Numbered from the stretch's first letter, positions 36,144 to 45,358 are shown. The stretch: DNA of 64,000 nucleotides from JARRPM01 sp963765545 (GCA_963765545.1 CAVXWW010000008.1:1-64000), one strand, 5' to 3'. Notes: generated by a model from the sequence alone, not told the origin. Made by a program: numbers and translations.

Positions 36144-36450
36144 GTGGCTTCTGATCGCGCTGATGGCGTTGGTGACCTACCTGCCCCGCTACCTCCCACT
36201 CGCACTGGCCGACAAGGTAAAGCTGCCGCCAGTGCTGGTGCAAGGGCTGGATTTTGTACCCATTGCAGTACTGACTGCGATCATTGCCCAGACTGCACTC
36301 ATACGCGATGGCACATTGGATATCAGCCCGGGAAATTATCACGCAATAGCAGCGCTGGCTGCTTTTGTGGTGGCACTGGTCACCCGTCAGCTGTTCATCA
36401 CGGTCGTGGCGGGCTTGGCATGTTTCGCGGTACTACGGGTATTTTTCTGA
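36136..36450 (+). CDS. azlD: AzlD family branched-chain amino acid exporter, small subunit
   Basis: 104 residues with three or four membrane segments. ALVTYLPRYLPLAL and LDFVPIAVLTAIIAQ match the AzlD family (YgaH-like), the partner of AzlC. Its ATG overlaps the azlC stop. The length and the pairing make the assignment firm. The following 224 bases to the next gene hold no recognised feature. Confidence 0.9.
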   Translation: MNEWLLIALMALVTYLPRYLPLALADKVKLPPVLVQGLDFVPIAVLTAIIAQTALIRDGTLDISPGNYHAIAALAAFVVALVTRQLFITVVAGLACFAVLRVFF

Positions 36451-36674
36451 GCACCCCAGCCCGGTGAAACCAATACCAGGTCTCCCGACGACTCATTCAG
36501 GGGGGTGCTTTGGCCAGTCATCCCCTGTCACAATCGCAGCCACGCAAAAATTAATCTCCAGGCGGTTCAACGAGATGAGCCGCCCGGTTCGGAGTGGGCC
36601 GCCGGGCCGTGGACCACTGCGCGAACGCTATGTAACACTTGCACGCAAATTTGTTGATGGGAGCTAACGGGACA

Positions 36675-37550
36675 ATGAAAGACTTTGCAGGAAAAATAGC
36701 GGTTGTCACGGGCGGTGCCAGCGGGATAGGCCGCTCACTGGTCAAGGAATTGCTCGCGGCCGGCGCGAAGGTGGTGATTGCCGATGTGGAACAGGCCGCC
36801 CTGGATAACGTAATCGGGGAATTCTCCAACGCAGGTGAGGTAAGCGGCGTGGTCACCGACGTGCGCAGTGCCGAGTCTTGCGAGAACCTGGCGACACAGG
36901 TTTACGAGCGCCACGGCGCCTGCCATCTGCTGTTCAATAACGCCGGGGTGGCGGCACCCTCTGCCAATGTGTGGGAAACCACCGCCAATGACTGGACCTG
37001 GGTACACGGTGTGAACGTTCACGGCGTAATGCACGGCATACGCGCATTTGTTCCCCGCATGATCGCAGCCGGTGAGGAAGGACACATCATCAACACATCA
37101 TCCGGCGACGGGGGTGTTTCTCCGCTGCCCTATCAGTCAGTGTATGCAGCCAGCAAAGCGGCCGTATCGTGCCTCACCGAGTGTCTGGCGGCGCAGCTGC
37201 AGACCGAGGAGACAAAACTGGGGGCGTCAATCTTCTATCCTTCCGGAGGGCTGCTCGATACCGGCATCTGGACTACCGATCGCAATCGGCCGGCAGACCT
37301 GGCGCGGGAAAAACCCTACGACCCGGTTCCCACTGTGCAGGACTTCAAGGTCGCCGCGGAAGCAGCCGGCATGGAGCTACCGCTTCAGGATCTGGACGAA
37401 CTGGCCCGCTACTGCCTGCAGGGCATCCGGGACCAGCGTTTCATCATCATGATCGGGCTGGAAGGCGCCGAGGCCACTTTGCTGGATCGCGCTGCCCGCA
37501 TAGGCCGTGCAGAATTGCCTATCAACCTGGCGGAAGTGCCACAGCTTTAA
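36675..37550 (+). CDS. Short-chain dehydrogenase/reductase
   Basis: 291 residues with the classical SDR set: TGGASGIGRSLV for the cofactor, NNAGVAAPS, catalytic Ser in HIINTSSGDG and YAASK at the Tyr-x-x-x-Lys site. An Asp following the second strand (IADVEQ) suggests NAD(H). The substrate is unknown; the C-terminal extension with MIGLEGAEATLLDRAAR is longer than a minimal SDR. The frame is open to 36639, but ATG at 36675 starts the fold and has GGGAC upstream. Confidence 0.87.
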   Translation: MKDFAGKIAVVTGGASGIGRSLVKELLAAGAKVVIADVEQAALDNVIGEFSNAGEVSGVVTDVRSAESCENLATQVYERHGACHLLFNNAGVAAPSANVWETTANDWTWVHGVNVHGVMHGIRAFVPRMIAAGEEGHIINTSSGDGGVSPLPYQSVYAASKAAVSCLTECLAAQLQTEETKLGASIFYPSGGLLDTGIWTTDRNRPADLAREKPYDPVPTVQDFKVAAEAAGMELPLQDLDELARYCLQGIRDQRFIIMIGLEGAEATLLDRAARIGRAELPINLAEVPQL

Positions 37551-37643
37551 CACCTGGTGCCCCCGGGTATCAAAGCGACCGCTCTTTTGACTACACTGTA
37601 GAGAGCTGAAGAACCGGGGAACACCTCCGAAGGAGAGCAGTAC

Positions 37644-37895
37644 ATGGGTATTTTATCGTGGATCGTACTTGGGATTATCGCCGGCGCCCTCGCCAAACTT
37701 CTTATGCCGGGACCTGACGGTGGCGGGTTTTTCGTCACCATGTTGTTGGGAATCGCCGGCGCATTTGTTGGCGGCTACCTGGGTTCACATGTGGACATGG
37801 GGGTTACGGGCGGCGGTATTAACCTGGCCAGTATCGGCACCGCGACGGTCGGAGCTTTCGTGCTGCTGTTTGTTTACCGCCTGATCAAAAAATAA
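37644..37895 (+). CDS. GlsB/YeaQ/YmgE family small membrane protein
   Basis: 83 residues with three membrane segments and glycine-rich turns (WIVLGIIAGALAKLLMPG, TMLLGIAGAFVGGYLG). This matches the transglycosylase-associated GlsB/YeaQ family, induced by stress in several bacteria; its mechanism is not known. GGAGAG lies upstream of the ATG. It ends 35 bases from the convergent peptidyl-prolyl isomerase gene. Confidence 0.9.
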   Translation: MGILSWIVLGIIAGALAKLLMPGPDGGGFFVTMLLGIAGAFVGGYLGSHVDMGVTGGGINLASIGTATVGAFVLLFVYRLIKK

Positions 37896-37929
37896 TCGCG
37901 AGGGGCTGCAACCGATTGCACTACCGGCC

Positions 37930-38418
37930 TCAGTGCTGATGGCCGCCCGGGCCATGCGCGTGACGGTGTGCCATCTCTTCCCGGGTAGCCGGCCTGAGTT
38001 CGGTAATTTCGATATCAAAGGTCAGGGACTGCCCCGCCAGCGGGTGATTTCCATCAATATCGGCACTGTGCCGCCCCGCCTTGAGGACGGTAACGGCCCG
38101 CTTGCCCTCACTGGTATTGAGTTGGACGACCTTACCCGCCTGCAGCTTTCCCTTGAATACCAAATGCTTGGTGGGTACCCGCTGAACCCGCTCAGGGTTG
38201 TGTATCCCGTAAGCCTTCTCTGGCGGCACGCTGATCGAAAACACGTCACCGACTTCATGGCCGGTCATTGCTGACTCCAGGCCGGGAATTATGTTCTTGA
38301 ACCCGTGCAGGTAAATACTGGGATCAGAACCCCGCGAGGTTTCCAGCTCGGTGCCCTCCTCGTTACGCAGGGTATAGTGAAAACTTACAACAGTTCCGGG
38401 TTCGATTTTCAATTGCAC
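37930..38418 (-). CDS. FKBP-type peptidyl-prolyl cis-trans isomerase, SlyD-like
   Basis: 162 residues: a split FKBP domain (GTVVSFHYTLRNEEGTELET, HGFKNIIPGLESAMTGHEVG) with an insert-in-flap segment, as in SlyD, and a histidine-rich end (HRHAHGPGGHQH) able to bind nickel or other metals. It folds proline-containing proteins in the cytoplasm and may take part in metal delivery. The open frame extends to 38538, but GTG at 38418 begins exactly at the domain (QLKIEPGTVV); no ATG suits. The 40 extra residues are Arg/Gly/Pro-rich and not conserved. Confidence 0.87.
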   Translation of the reverse strand: MQLKIEPGTVVSFHYTLRNEEGTELETSRGSDPSIYLHGFKNIIPGLESAMTGHEVGDVFSISVPPEKAYGIHNPERVQRVPTKHLVFKGKLQAGKVVQLNTSEGKRAVTVLKAGRHSADIDGNHPLAGQSLTFDIEITELRPATREEMAHRHAHGPGGHQH

Positions 38419-38644
38419 TCTCTCAATTACGGGTCCACGGGGATCAGGGTGGCAAAATACCCCACCGCTGCCCGACTGCCAAGCGCTATTAGCAGGCCCG
38501 GGGCGGCGAAGGCCGAATTGCCTGGTTTTTCCACGCATACCCCCAAAAACTTGTTATCGTTGCAGCTTGTTGCACCGCAGCGGGGACCGGGCTACGCCAA
38601 TAGGGCCCGGTTTCAGGAAATTTAGCTGAAAGGATAGAGTTGCT

Positions 38645-39643
38645 TTGCAAGCTAACCCTGAAAACAGAACCCATATCAGTCCGCTTGTCTCAGTCGTCGC
38701 GCCGTTCTATAACGAGGAAGGCATGATCGATCAGTTCTTCCTGCAGGTGATCGCGGTACTGGAAGAAACCGGGATGAAGTGGGAAATCGTCTGCGTCGAT
38801 GATGGTAGTCGCGACGGGACGCTGGCGGCCCTGATAGCAGGCGCCAGGGACAACCCGGCCATAAAAGTGCTGCAGCTGTCGCGCAATTTCGGCAAGGAGG
38901 CGGCGCTGACCGCCGGGCTGGAGGAGTCCGCTGGCGATGTGGTGGTACTGATGGACGCGGACCTGCAGGACCCGCCTGTACTTATCCACCAGATGCTCGA
39001 TAAATGGCGGGAGGGGTACGATGTTGTCTACGGTGTGAGGCAATCCCGCAACAGCGACAGCCTTGGCAAGAGGCTCAGCGCCGACGGGTTTTACCGGGTA
39101 TTTAACAAATTGACCCCAACCCCCGTGCCAGCCAACGCCGGTGATTTCAGGTTGATGGACAGGCGGGTGGTCGACCGGGTTCGCGAGCTTCCAGAGCGTA
39201 CGCGTTTTATGAAAGGCCTGTTTGCCTGGGTGGGTTTCAGGTCGACGGCAGTTACCTACGATAGACCGGCCCGGGAGGCGGGACAATCGGCCTGGAGCTA
39301 CTGGAAGCTCTGGAACTTTGCCCTGGACGGTCTCACCTCCTTCTCTACCATGCCCCTGCGGGTCTGGACCTATGTCGGGCTGACGGTTTCGCTACTCTCC
39401 TTCCTCTACGCCAGTTTCCTGATCATTCGCACGCTGTTTTTTGGTGTAGATCTTCCGGGATACGCTTCCCTGATGGTGGTGATCCTGTTTCTGGGTGGCA
39501 TTCAATTGATAAGCCTGGGCGTGATAGGGGAATACCTGGGCAGAGTATTTATCGAGGTCAAGCAGCGCCCGCTGTACCTTGTTGATCGGGTTTATCAGTA
39601 TCCGCAGGACAATGAACAACCAACGACGGACAGTGAAGGCTAG
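38645..39643 (+). CDS. Family 2 glycosyltransferase, GtrB/DPM-like
   Basis: 332 residues: a GT-A domain with VSVVAPFYNEEGMIDQFF, VDDGSRDGTL, the metal site VVLMDADLQDPP, then two C-terminal membrane helices (about 235-300). This matches GtrB-like enzymes that charge polyprenyl phosphate with glucose or another sugar on the cytoplasmic face. Start is TTG with AAAGGA nine bases upstream. The next gene, GtrA-like, begins four bases later, the usual flippase partner. Confidence 0.89.
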   Translation: MQANPENRTHISPLVSVVAPFYNEEGMIDQFFLQVIAVLEETGMKWEIVCVDDGSRDGTLAALIAGARDNPAIKVLQLSRNFGKEAALTAGLEESAGDVVVLMDADLQDPPVLIHQMLDKWREGYDVVYGVRQSRNSDSLGKRLSADGFYRVFNKLTPTPVPANAGDFRLMDRRVVDRVRELPERTRFMKGLFAWVGFRSTAVTYDRPAREAGQSAWSYWKLWNFALDGLTSFSTMPLRVWTYVGLTVSLLSFLYASFLIIRTLFFGVDLPGYASLMVVILFLGGIQLISLGVIGEYLGRVFIEVKQRPLYLVDRVYQYPQDNEQPTTDSEG

Positions 39644-39646
39644 GGC

Positions 39647-40084
39647 GTGAGTGCCGGGAAAGCACCCGTCGAGCGCGGTGGCATCGACGAGCTTAAGGAG
39701 CAGCTAGGGCGATTTTTGCTGGTCGGTATCGCGGCGACCAGCGTGCACTATGTGGTGGCACTGCTGTCGGCCAATGCCATTAACCTGTATAGCGCTAATT
39801 TGCTGGGCTACCTGGCAGCGGTGACCGTGTCATATTTTGGACACCAGAGATACTCCTTCCGGCTGGGCACGGACGCGGTTTCACACAGAAAACAGATGCC
39901 CCGCTTTATCGCGGGCTCACTCAGCGGGCTGGTATTAAGCTATGCGGTTCTGGCGATCATGCGAGATCTGCTGGGCGCGGCCAACTGGCTGTCGCTGGCG
40001 GCTGCGGCGGGACTGGTGCCGGTCTATGCCTTCTTCTTCAACAAGCTCTACGTCTTTCGCAACCCACCCCGGGCCGCGCCCTGA
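39647..40084 (+). CDS. GtrA-like membrane protein
   Basis: 145 residues with four membrane segments (FLLVGIAATSVHYVVALL, LLGYLAAVTVSYFGHQRYSF, FFFNKLYVFR), the standard GtrA pattern. GtrA proteins are thought to flip polyprenyl-phosphate sugars. GTG start directly behind the glycosyltransferase, so cotranslated. No third serotype-like transferase (GtrC) follows; a GT-C enzyme elsewhere would be needed to use the lipid-linked sugar. Confidence 0.87.
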   Translation: MSAGKAPVERGGIDELKEQLGRFLLVGIAATSVHYVVALLSANAINLYSANLLGYLAAVTVSYFGHQRYSFRLGTDAVSHRKQMPRFIAGSLSGLVLSYAVLAIMRDLLGAANWLSLAAAAGLVPVYAFFFNKLYVFRNPPRAAP

Positions 40085-40198
40085 CCCCGCGCGATGCAGT
40101 TTTGTCCCCGCACACCCTGCATTTGGCTTTTACCTCAAGGCTCGAATCGTGCAACCATACGCCCATCCCATAACCATCAAAGTTTACCAAATGGAGTC

Positions 40199-41887
40199 AT
40201 GATGCTGTTGATTCGAACCTTTTCCATGGCTTTTGCCCTGACACTTGGCACCGCCCATTCGATCGCCCAGCAAAGCGAGCTGCCCACCGGTGTGCAATCG
40301 GATAAAGAGCAACTGAAACGAGTTGGCGCTTCTCTGCGTGAGCATACAGCAGAGCTCTCATCAGACGCCTACGGGGGTCGGGCGCCTGCCACCGAGGGCG
40401 AAAGGCTGACCACCACCTACCTGGAACTGGAGTTCAAGGGGCTGGGACTGAAGCCAGGCAACGGGGACAGCTATCTGCAGGAGGTGCCTGTAACAGAGCT
40501 TGTTACCGATACAGATACAACGCTGGTCCTGAAAGGGAAAAACTTTGATACCCAGCTGAGCTACGGCGACCAGATGGTAGTAGGCACCGACAAGCAGGTC
40601 GCCAGTACCGTACTCAAGGATAGCCAGATGGTGTTCGTGGGGTACGGCATTGTGGCGCCCGAACGCGACTGGAATGACTATGCCGGCATAGATGTACGCG
40701 GCAAAACCGTTGTAATACTGGTCAATGACCCTGGCTACGCTACCCAGGATGATCAGCTGTTCAATGGCAACGCCATGACCTGGTACGGGCGCTGGGTGTA
40801 CAAGTATGAGGAAGCAGCCAGACAGGGTGCCGCCGGGGCGTTGATCATTCATGAGACAGGCGCCGCCGCCTACGGTTGGAACGTGGTCGAAAATAGCTGG
40901 AGCGGGCCACAAATCAGCCTCACTGCCAAGGACAACAACGCCGACAAGAGTGAGGTTATAGGCTGGCTGTCACAGGACGCTGCCCGGGCACTGTTTGCCG
41001 GCGCCGGGTTGAACTACGATCGCGAGGTAGCCGCGGCAGCCAAGCCGGGCTTCCGGGCCCGCCCGCTGGCCGACATCAAGGCCAGCATAGAACTCAAAAA
41101 TACTATTCGCAGGTCTTCGTCCAACAATGTCATAGCGATAATTCCAGGCACAAAACACCCCGGGGAGACGATTATCTATACGGCACATTGGGACCACCTG
41201 GGTATAAAGCCCGAGCAGGAGGGCGACAACCTTTACAATGGTGCCCAGGACAATGCCACCGGGACAGCGGGCCTGCTGAGCCTGGCCCAGTTGTTCAGCC
41301 AATTACCCACGCCGCCGGAGCGTTCGCTGGTTTTCCTTGCTGTAACCGCTGAGGAATCGGGCCTGTTGGGTTCCCAGTGGTATGGTGAAAACCCCCTCTA
41401 CCCGCTGGCTACCACCGTAGCCAATATCAATATGGACGGTATGAACGTCTATGGCCCTATGCGAGACGTGGTGGTCGTCGGTTACGGCAACAGCGAACTG
41501 GAGGATTACCTGCGCGATGCCGTGGCACTGCAACCGGGTCGCTACGTGGCGCCGGAACCCCATCCCCAGCGCGGCTATTACTACCGCTCGGACCACTTCA
41601 ATTTCGCCAGGCAGGGCGTGCCGGCGCTGTATGCCGAATCAGGCGAGGACAGTGTCGAACACGGCCGGGAGTGGGGCGCCAAACAAGCCCGGGAATACAC
41701 GGCCAACCGCTACCACTCGCCCAGGGACGAATACGACCCGGACTGGGATATGGACGGCGCGGCATTGGACCTGATGCTGTACTTTGAGATCGGCTTGCGC
41801 CTGAGCGGAGAGTCGACTTTCCCCAACTGGTACCCGGGGGCGGAGTTCAGGTCTGTTCGCGATGCCAGCGCATCGTCAAGGCGGTAA
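40199..41887 (+). CDS. Secreted M28 family zinc aminopeptidase
   Basis: 562 residues. A signal peptide (LIRTFSMAFALTLGTAHSIA) is followed by a PA-domain-like region (about 100-240, VFVGYGIVAPERDWNDYAG) and the M28 catalytic domain: YTAHWDHLGI (His), YNGAQDNATGTAGLL (Asp), AVTAEESGLLGS (Glu pair), NINMDG (Asp), RSDHFNFARQG (His). All five zinc ligands and the general base are present, so it should be active in the periplasm or outside. Frame open to 40094, but ATG at 40199 has GGAGTC just upstream and begins the signal peptide. Confidence 0.92.
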   Translation: MMLLIRTFSMAFALTLGTAHSIAQQSELPTGVQSDKEQLKRVGASLREHTAELSSDAYGGRAPATEGERLTTTYLELEFKGLGLKPGNGDSYLQEVPVTELVTDTDTTLVLKGKNFDTQLSYGDQMVVGTDKQVASTVLKDSQMVFVGYGIVAPERDWNDYAGIDVRGKTVVILVNDPGYATQDDQLFNGNAMTWYGRWVYKYEEAARQGAAGALIIHETGAAAYGWNVVENSWSGPQISLTAKDNNADKSEVIGWLSQDAARALFAGAGLNYDREVAAAAKPGFRARPLADIKASIELKNTIRRSSSNNVIAIIPGTKHPGETIIYTAHWDHLGIKPEQEGDNLYNGAQDNATGTAGLLSLAQLFSQLPTPPERSLVFLAVTAEESGLLGSQWYGENPLYPLATTVANINMDGMNVYGPMRDVVVVGYGNSELEDYLRDAVALQPGRYVAPEPHPQRGYYYRSDHFNFARQGVPALYAESGEDSVEHGREWGAKQAREYTANRYHSPRDEYDPDWDMDGAALDLMLYFEIGLRLSGESTFPNWYPGAEFRSVRDASASSRR

Positions 41888-42007
41888 GCGAGCGCGAAAA
41901 AACACAGGAGTCGGGCATTACAAGCGGGGTAAAAGTCATCCCGGTCAGAGACCTGCGGAACCGCAGGCTCGATTGCCAGGTGTGATAGCGGCATTGCCAG
42001 GGGACTG

Positions 42008-42211
42008 CTATGTGCTCCCGTGGTCCCTGTCAAATACATCGGCATAGCGCTCTATCCACTCGAGGGCGGCCTGGTCCTGGCTCAGTTGCCTGCCTTCATT
42101 GCGCAATACCTCTTGCCGGTATTTCCTGATCTCGTTGCACTGGGCTTCCATGCGCAGTGAAAAGGTTTCAGATGTTTCTTCCTCGAGATTTTGTTCGAGC
42201 CCCTGCGCCAA
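42008..42211 (-). CDS. Small conserved-looking helical protein
   Basis: 67 residues, highly charged and helical (SLRMEAQCNEIRKYRQEVL, SQDQAALEWIERYADVF). I believe similar short proteins occur beside housekeeping genes in gammaproteobacteria, but I cannot name a family. No signal or membrane segment. The start is TTG at 42211 with GGCGG six bases upstream; ATG at 42151 lacks a ribosome site. It is convergent with the peptidase gene and divergent from yqhA. A cytoplasmic adaptor-like or regulatory role is conceivable but unsupported. Confidence 0.6.
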   Translation of the reverse strand: MAQGLEQNLEEETSETFSLRMEAQCNEIRKYRQEVLRNEGRQLSQDQAALEWIERYADVFDRDHGST

Positions 42212-42407
42212 AATGTACCGCCGTCAAAATTGCCCCATCACTTTATTGTTAATAGCAGCATCTGCCAGCCGAGGCACCTGCCCCCAGCGCATTTTGTGAA
42301 CAACCGCACAAAAAAAAAGAACTTGTCTGGACTTGGGTGCGCAGCCAGGCTTACCCAAAGGGGGGTGACACATAGATCACAGACTCTTGTTCCACCTCCG
42401 GGTCGTG

Positions 42408-42441
42408 CCGGGACGGGGCCCGATAAAACCTGGTGTCCCGG
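42408..42441. repeat. Inverted repeat upstream of yqhA
   Basis: CCGGGAC at 42408-42414 is repeated inverted as GTCCCGG at 42435-42441 with a 20-base spacer, ending three bases before a proposed -35 box. It could be an operator or the end of an upstream transcript. Only the symmetry is observed. Confidence 0.35.
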
Positions 42442-42444
42442 TGT

Positions 42445-42472
42445 TTGTCCCACTCTCTAATCTGTATACAAT
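42445..42472 (+). promoter_or_regulatory. Candidate sigma-70 promoter for yqhA
   Basis: TTGTCC at 42445-42450 and TACAAT at 42467-42472 with a 16-base spacer resemble -35 and -10 boxes; TG and TATA precede the -10. A transcript starting near 42479 would include the ribosome site GGAG before the TTG start at 42501 but not an upstream ATG at 42471. This supports the shorter protein. Confidence 0.45.
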
Positions 42473-42500
42473 GCTTCTCCCGATTAATGGAGAAAAGACC

Positions 42501-42992
42501 TTGGAAGCTCTGCTGGAGCGCTGTATGTATGCGGCCCGCTGGATGCTGGCGCCGATATACCTTGGCCTGAGCCTGGCAATCATCCTGCTGGGCATCAAGT
42601 TTTTTGAAGAAGTCATACATGTCTTCCCCATGATTCTGGACATATCGGAAGCCGAACTGGTGCTGGTAATACTCAGTCTTATCGACATGGCGCTGGTCGG
42701 TGGCCTGCTGGTAATGGTGATGTTCTCCGGCTACGAGAACTTTGTTTCGCGACTGGATTCAGTAAAGCCCGAGGATGGGCTCAACTGGCTGGGAAAAATG
42801 GATGCGGGCAGCCTGAAAAACAAGGTGGCCGTCTCTATTGTGGCTATTTCCTCCATCCACCTGTTGCAGATTTTCATGAACGCCCAGAATGTCGCTAATG
42901 ACAAGATCATGTGGTATGTCATCCTTCACCTGACCTTTGTGCTGTCGGCTTTTTGCATGGGCTACCTGGACCAGGTCACCCGGAAAAAATAA
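42501..42992 (+). CDS. yqhA: YqhA / UPF0114 family membrane protein
   Basis: 163 residues with four membrane segments; very close to E. coli YqhA from end to end (CMYAARWMLAPIYLGLSL, IDMALVGGLLVMVMFSGYEN, LNWLGKMDAGSLKNKVA). Function is unknown; it is an inner-membrane protein. The TTG at 42501 corresponds to the E. coli start Met (MERFLE against LEALLE) and has GGAG eight bases upstream; an in-frame ATG at 42471 would overlap the likely promoter. Total length then matches the family. Confidence 0.9.
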   Translation: MEALLERCMYAARWMLAPIYLGLSLAIILLGIKFFEEVIHVFPMILDISEAELVLVILSLIDMALVGGLLVMVMFSGYENFVSRLDSVKPEDGLNWLGKMDAGSLKNKVAVSIVAISSIHLLQIFMNAQNVANDKIMWYVILHLTFVLSAFCMGYLDQVTRKK

Positions 42993-43114
42993 CCCGCGTC
43001 CGGGCAACCGACTCCTATCGCAGATCACATCCCGCCTTCAAATTGCCCCCGCCACGTGGCATCCTGAACAATCTGGACTGAAAATCTCACCCCAACAGGG
43101 CAGGAGCATCGCTC

Positions 43115-43489
43115 ATGGACATGATAACGGCGGTAAAAACCGTACTGGGCAAGTACGCTACTTTTTCAGGCAGGGCCACCCGACCGGAATACTGGTGGTG
43201 GTTCCTGGCAACGATTATCCTGTTTACGGTGCTGAGTCTGATCGATGGTGGACTGATAGCGCCCATGATGGGATCTGAGGCGTTTTCTCCTGATGCCGGT
43301 CAACCCCTGTCGCTGATCGCATCGCTGGCACTGTTGTTGCCAAACCTCGCGGTCGCCGTTAGGAGACTGCACGACACCGACCGATCAGGCTGGTGGTTAC
43401 TACTCAGCCTGATTCCAATAATAGGAACGCTGGTCTTGCTGTATTTCTTCGTTCAGCGAGGCACTGAAGAAGGCAACCGGTTCGGTTGA
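43115..43489 (+). CDS. DUF805 family membrane protein
   Basis: 124 residues with three or four membrane segments. FSGRATRPEYWWWFLATIIL near the start and VAVRRLHDTDRSGWWLLLSL are the conserved DUF805 blocks (relatives: E. coli YhaH/YhaI). Function unknown. The 3' 37 bases overlap the convergent gene at 43453-43767. ATG with a moderately good upstream AGGAG at about 15 bases. Confidence 0.9.
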   Translation: MDMITAVKTVLGKYATFSGRATRPEYWWWFLATIILFTVLSLIDGGLIAPMMGSEAFSPDAGQPLSLIASLALLLPNLAVAVRRLHDTDRSGWWLLLSLIPIIGTLVLLYFFVQRGTEEGNRFG

Positions 43490-43767
43490 GCGCTGCCGGG
43501 CTTATCCGACCTGTCCACCAGACAGGTAGCAAACTCGGACCTCTCCAACCCGTCAGCAGCAGTGACGAGCCTGACGGCCACTTTCAGGCGCAGGCGGTTC
43601 CCGCCCCTGCGCATGCTAATGAGCTTGATATCGGGATTCGGCCCATAGCGCTCGCTCAGCTGCACTTTGCACTGGGCCAGGTACCAGTCATCGGCGCCCT
43701 CGGCCCAAAGCCCACACACGGGCACGAGCAGGCCTACCAACAGCGCGGTAACAAGCAGTAGTCTCAT
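43453..43767 (-). CDS. Small exported protein of unknown function
   Basis: 104 residues starting with a signal peptide (LLLVTALLVGLLVPVCGLWA). The mature part holds DWYLAQCKVQLSERYGPNPD and two or three cysteines that could form a disulfide in the periplasm. I do not recognise the family, but the block after the signal peptide looks conserved rather than random. Its 3' end overlaps the end of the DUF805 gene on the opposite strand by 37 bases. Confidence 0.7.
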   Translation of the reverse strand: MRLLLVTALLVGLLVPVCGLWAEGADDWYLAQCKVQLSERYGPNPDIKLISMRRGGNRLRLKVAVRLVTAADGLERSEFATCLVDRSDKPGSAQPNRLPSSVPR

Positions 43768-43975
43768 AGTGCCAACCCTCGCAACAGCCAGTGCATCCTG
43801 TCAACGCAATTTTGACAACTGGATACTGAAAAAGCTCGGGCAATTAGTCGAGCAACAGCACTGGATTATGTACTCCACAGGTCCGGTATAGCCTGACAAC
43901 TGTTACCATTGAAACAGCGCCGGACTATCCTTCGACAGAACCGGCATAAGGCAAGCCCAATCTACCGGTGAGCGC

Positions 43976-45343
43976 ATGTCAGAGAAAATCGCCTTTGCTT
44001 CAGTCAGGCCCATCCAGAGCCTGGACCTTTTATCCCAGCGCGAAATGGCCAGCCTCGCGTCCGCCGGCGAGGAAGTCCACCAGCTGTTCCGCCTCTGCGC
44101 GCTGGCGGTGTTGAATACCGGCTCAGAGGTGGACAACGCCCGCGAGCTCTACACCATGTACAGTGACTTCGAAGTAAAGGTGGTGCCCGAATCCCGCGGA
44201 CTCAAACTGAAGCTCTATCATTGCCCCGCCCAGGCCTTTGTCGATGGCAAAATGATAGAGGGGATCCGCAGCCACCTGTTTTCCGCCTTGCGGGACATTA
44301 TTTTTACCTACCACAAACTGGTGGAACAGCAGCACTTTGACCTGAGCAGCGGGGAGGGCATAACCGACACGGTTTTCCGTATCCTGCGCAATGCCGGTAT
44401 CGTCAGCAGTAATCTGCCCCCACGCCTAGTTGTCTGCTGGGGCGGCCACTCCATTTCCCGCCTTGAATACGATTTCTCAAAGGAAGTGGGCTACCAACTG
44501 GGCCTGCGCGGCTTCGATATCGCCACCGGCTGCGGCGCCGGCGCCATGAAGGGGCCAATGAAAGGCGCTACCATTGGCCAGGCCAAGCAGTTGAACAAGG
44601 CAGGCCGCTTTGTGGGCATTTCGGAGCCCGGCATCATCGCCGCTGAGTCACCCAATCCACTGGTCAACGAACTGGTGATACTGCCGGACATAGAAAAGAG
44701 ATTGGAAGCGTTTGTGCGCCTTGCGCATGCGGTGGTGGTTTTTCCAGGTGGTGCCGGTACCGCGGAAGAACTGTTCTACCTGCTGGGCTTGAAGATGCAC
44801 CCCGCAAATATAGACCTGCCATTGCCCGTGATCCTTGCCGCGCCCGAATCCAGCGCCAGCTATTTTCAGCAAATCGACGCCTTCCTGCGCAGCACCCTGG
44901 GGGATGACGTAGCGAGGCACTATGAAATTATCTGTGGCGATGCCGCAGCGGTGGCAAAGAAATTGAAGAAGCGCATCAAGAAGGTTCGCGAGTACCGTAT
45001 GCAGCAGCATGAGTCCTTCAGCTACAACTGGGGTCTGGCCATTCCCGATGATTTACAGCAGCCCTTTCACCCCACACATGAGAATATGGCGTCTCTGAAA
45101 CTGCACCAGAGACAACCCGTGCATGAGCTCGCCGCCGAATTGCGGCGCGCCTTCTCAGGCATTGTTGCGGGCAATATCAAGGATTTTGGCGTGCGGGCAG
45201 TGGAAGAGCACGGCCCCTACCAGTTGCATGGCGACGCCAGTGTGGTGGCAAGCCTCGGGGACCTGCTGACAGCCTTCGTGGACCAGGGGCGGATGAAACT
45301 GGACTCCAGTAATTACATTCCCTGCTTCGAACTGGTCAGCTGA
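43976..45343 (+). CDS. ppnN: PpnN nucleotide 5'-monophosphate nucleosidase
   Basis: 455 residues, matching E. coli PpnN (YgdH) in length and order: a helical N-terminal region, then the LOG-type Rossmann domain with VCWGGHSISRLEYDF, GCGAGAMKGPMKGA and PGGAGTAEELFYLLG, and a C-terminal domain (FSYNWGLAIPDDLQ). It cleaves purine and pyrimidine monophosphates to base and ribose-5-phosphate; the E. coli enzyme is controlled by (p)ppGpp and adjusts nucleotide pools under stress. The PGGxGTxEE motif with the catalytic glutamate is intact. Confidence 0.93.
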   Translation: MSEKIAFASVRPIQSLDLLSQREMASLASAGEEVHQLFRLCALAVLNTGSEVDNARELYTMYSDFEVKVVPESRGLKLKLYHCPAQAFVDGKMIEGIRSHLFSALRDIIFTYHKLVEQQHFDLSSGEGITDTVFRILRNAGIVSSNLPPRLVVCWGGHSISRLEYDFSKEVGYQLGLRGFDIATGCGAGAMKGPMKGATIGQAKQLNKAGRFVGISEPGIIAAESPNPLVNELVILPDIEKRLEAFVRLAHAVVVFPGGAGTAEELFYLLGLKMHPANIDLPLPVILAAPESSASYFQQIDAFLRSTLGDDVARHYEIICGDAAAVAKKLKKRIKKVREYRMQQHESFSYNWGLAIPDDLQQPFHPTHENMASLKLHQRQPVHELAAELRRAFSGIVAGNIKDFGVRAVEEHGPYQLHGDASVVASLGDLLTAFVDQGRMKLDSSNYIPCFELVS

Positions 45344-45358
45344 ACCCAGGCAGAGACT

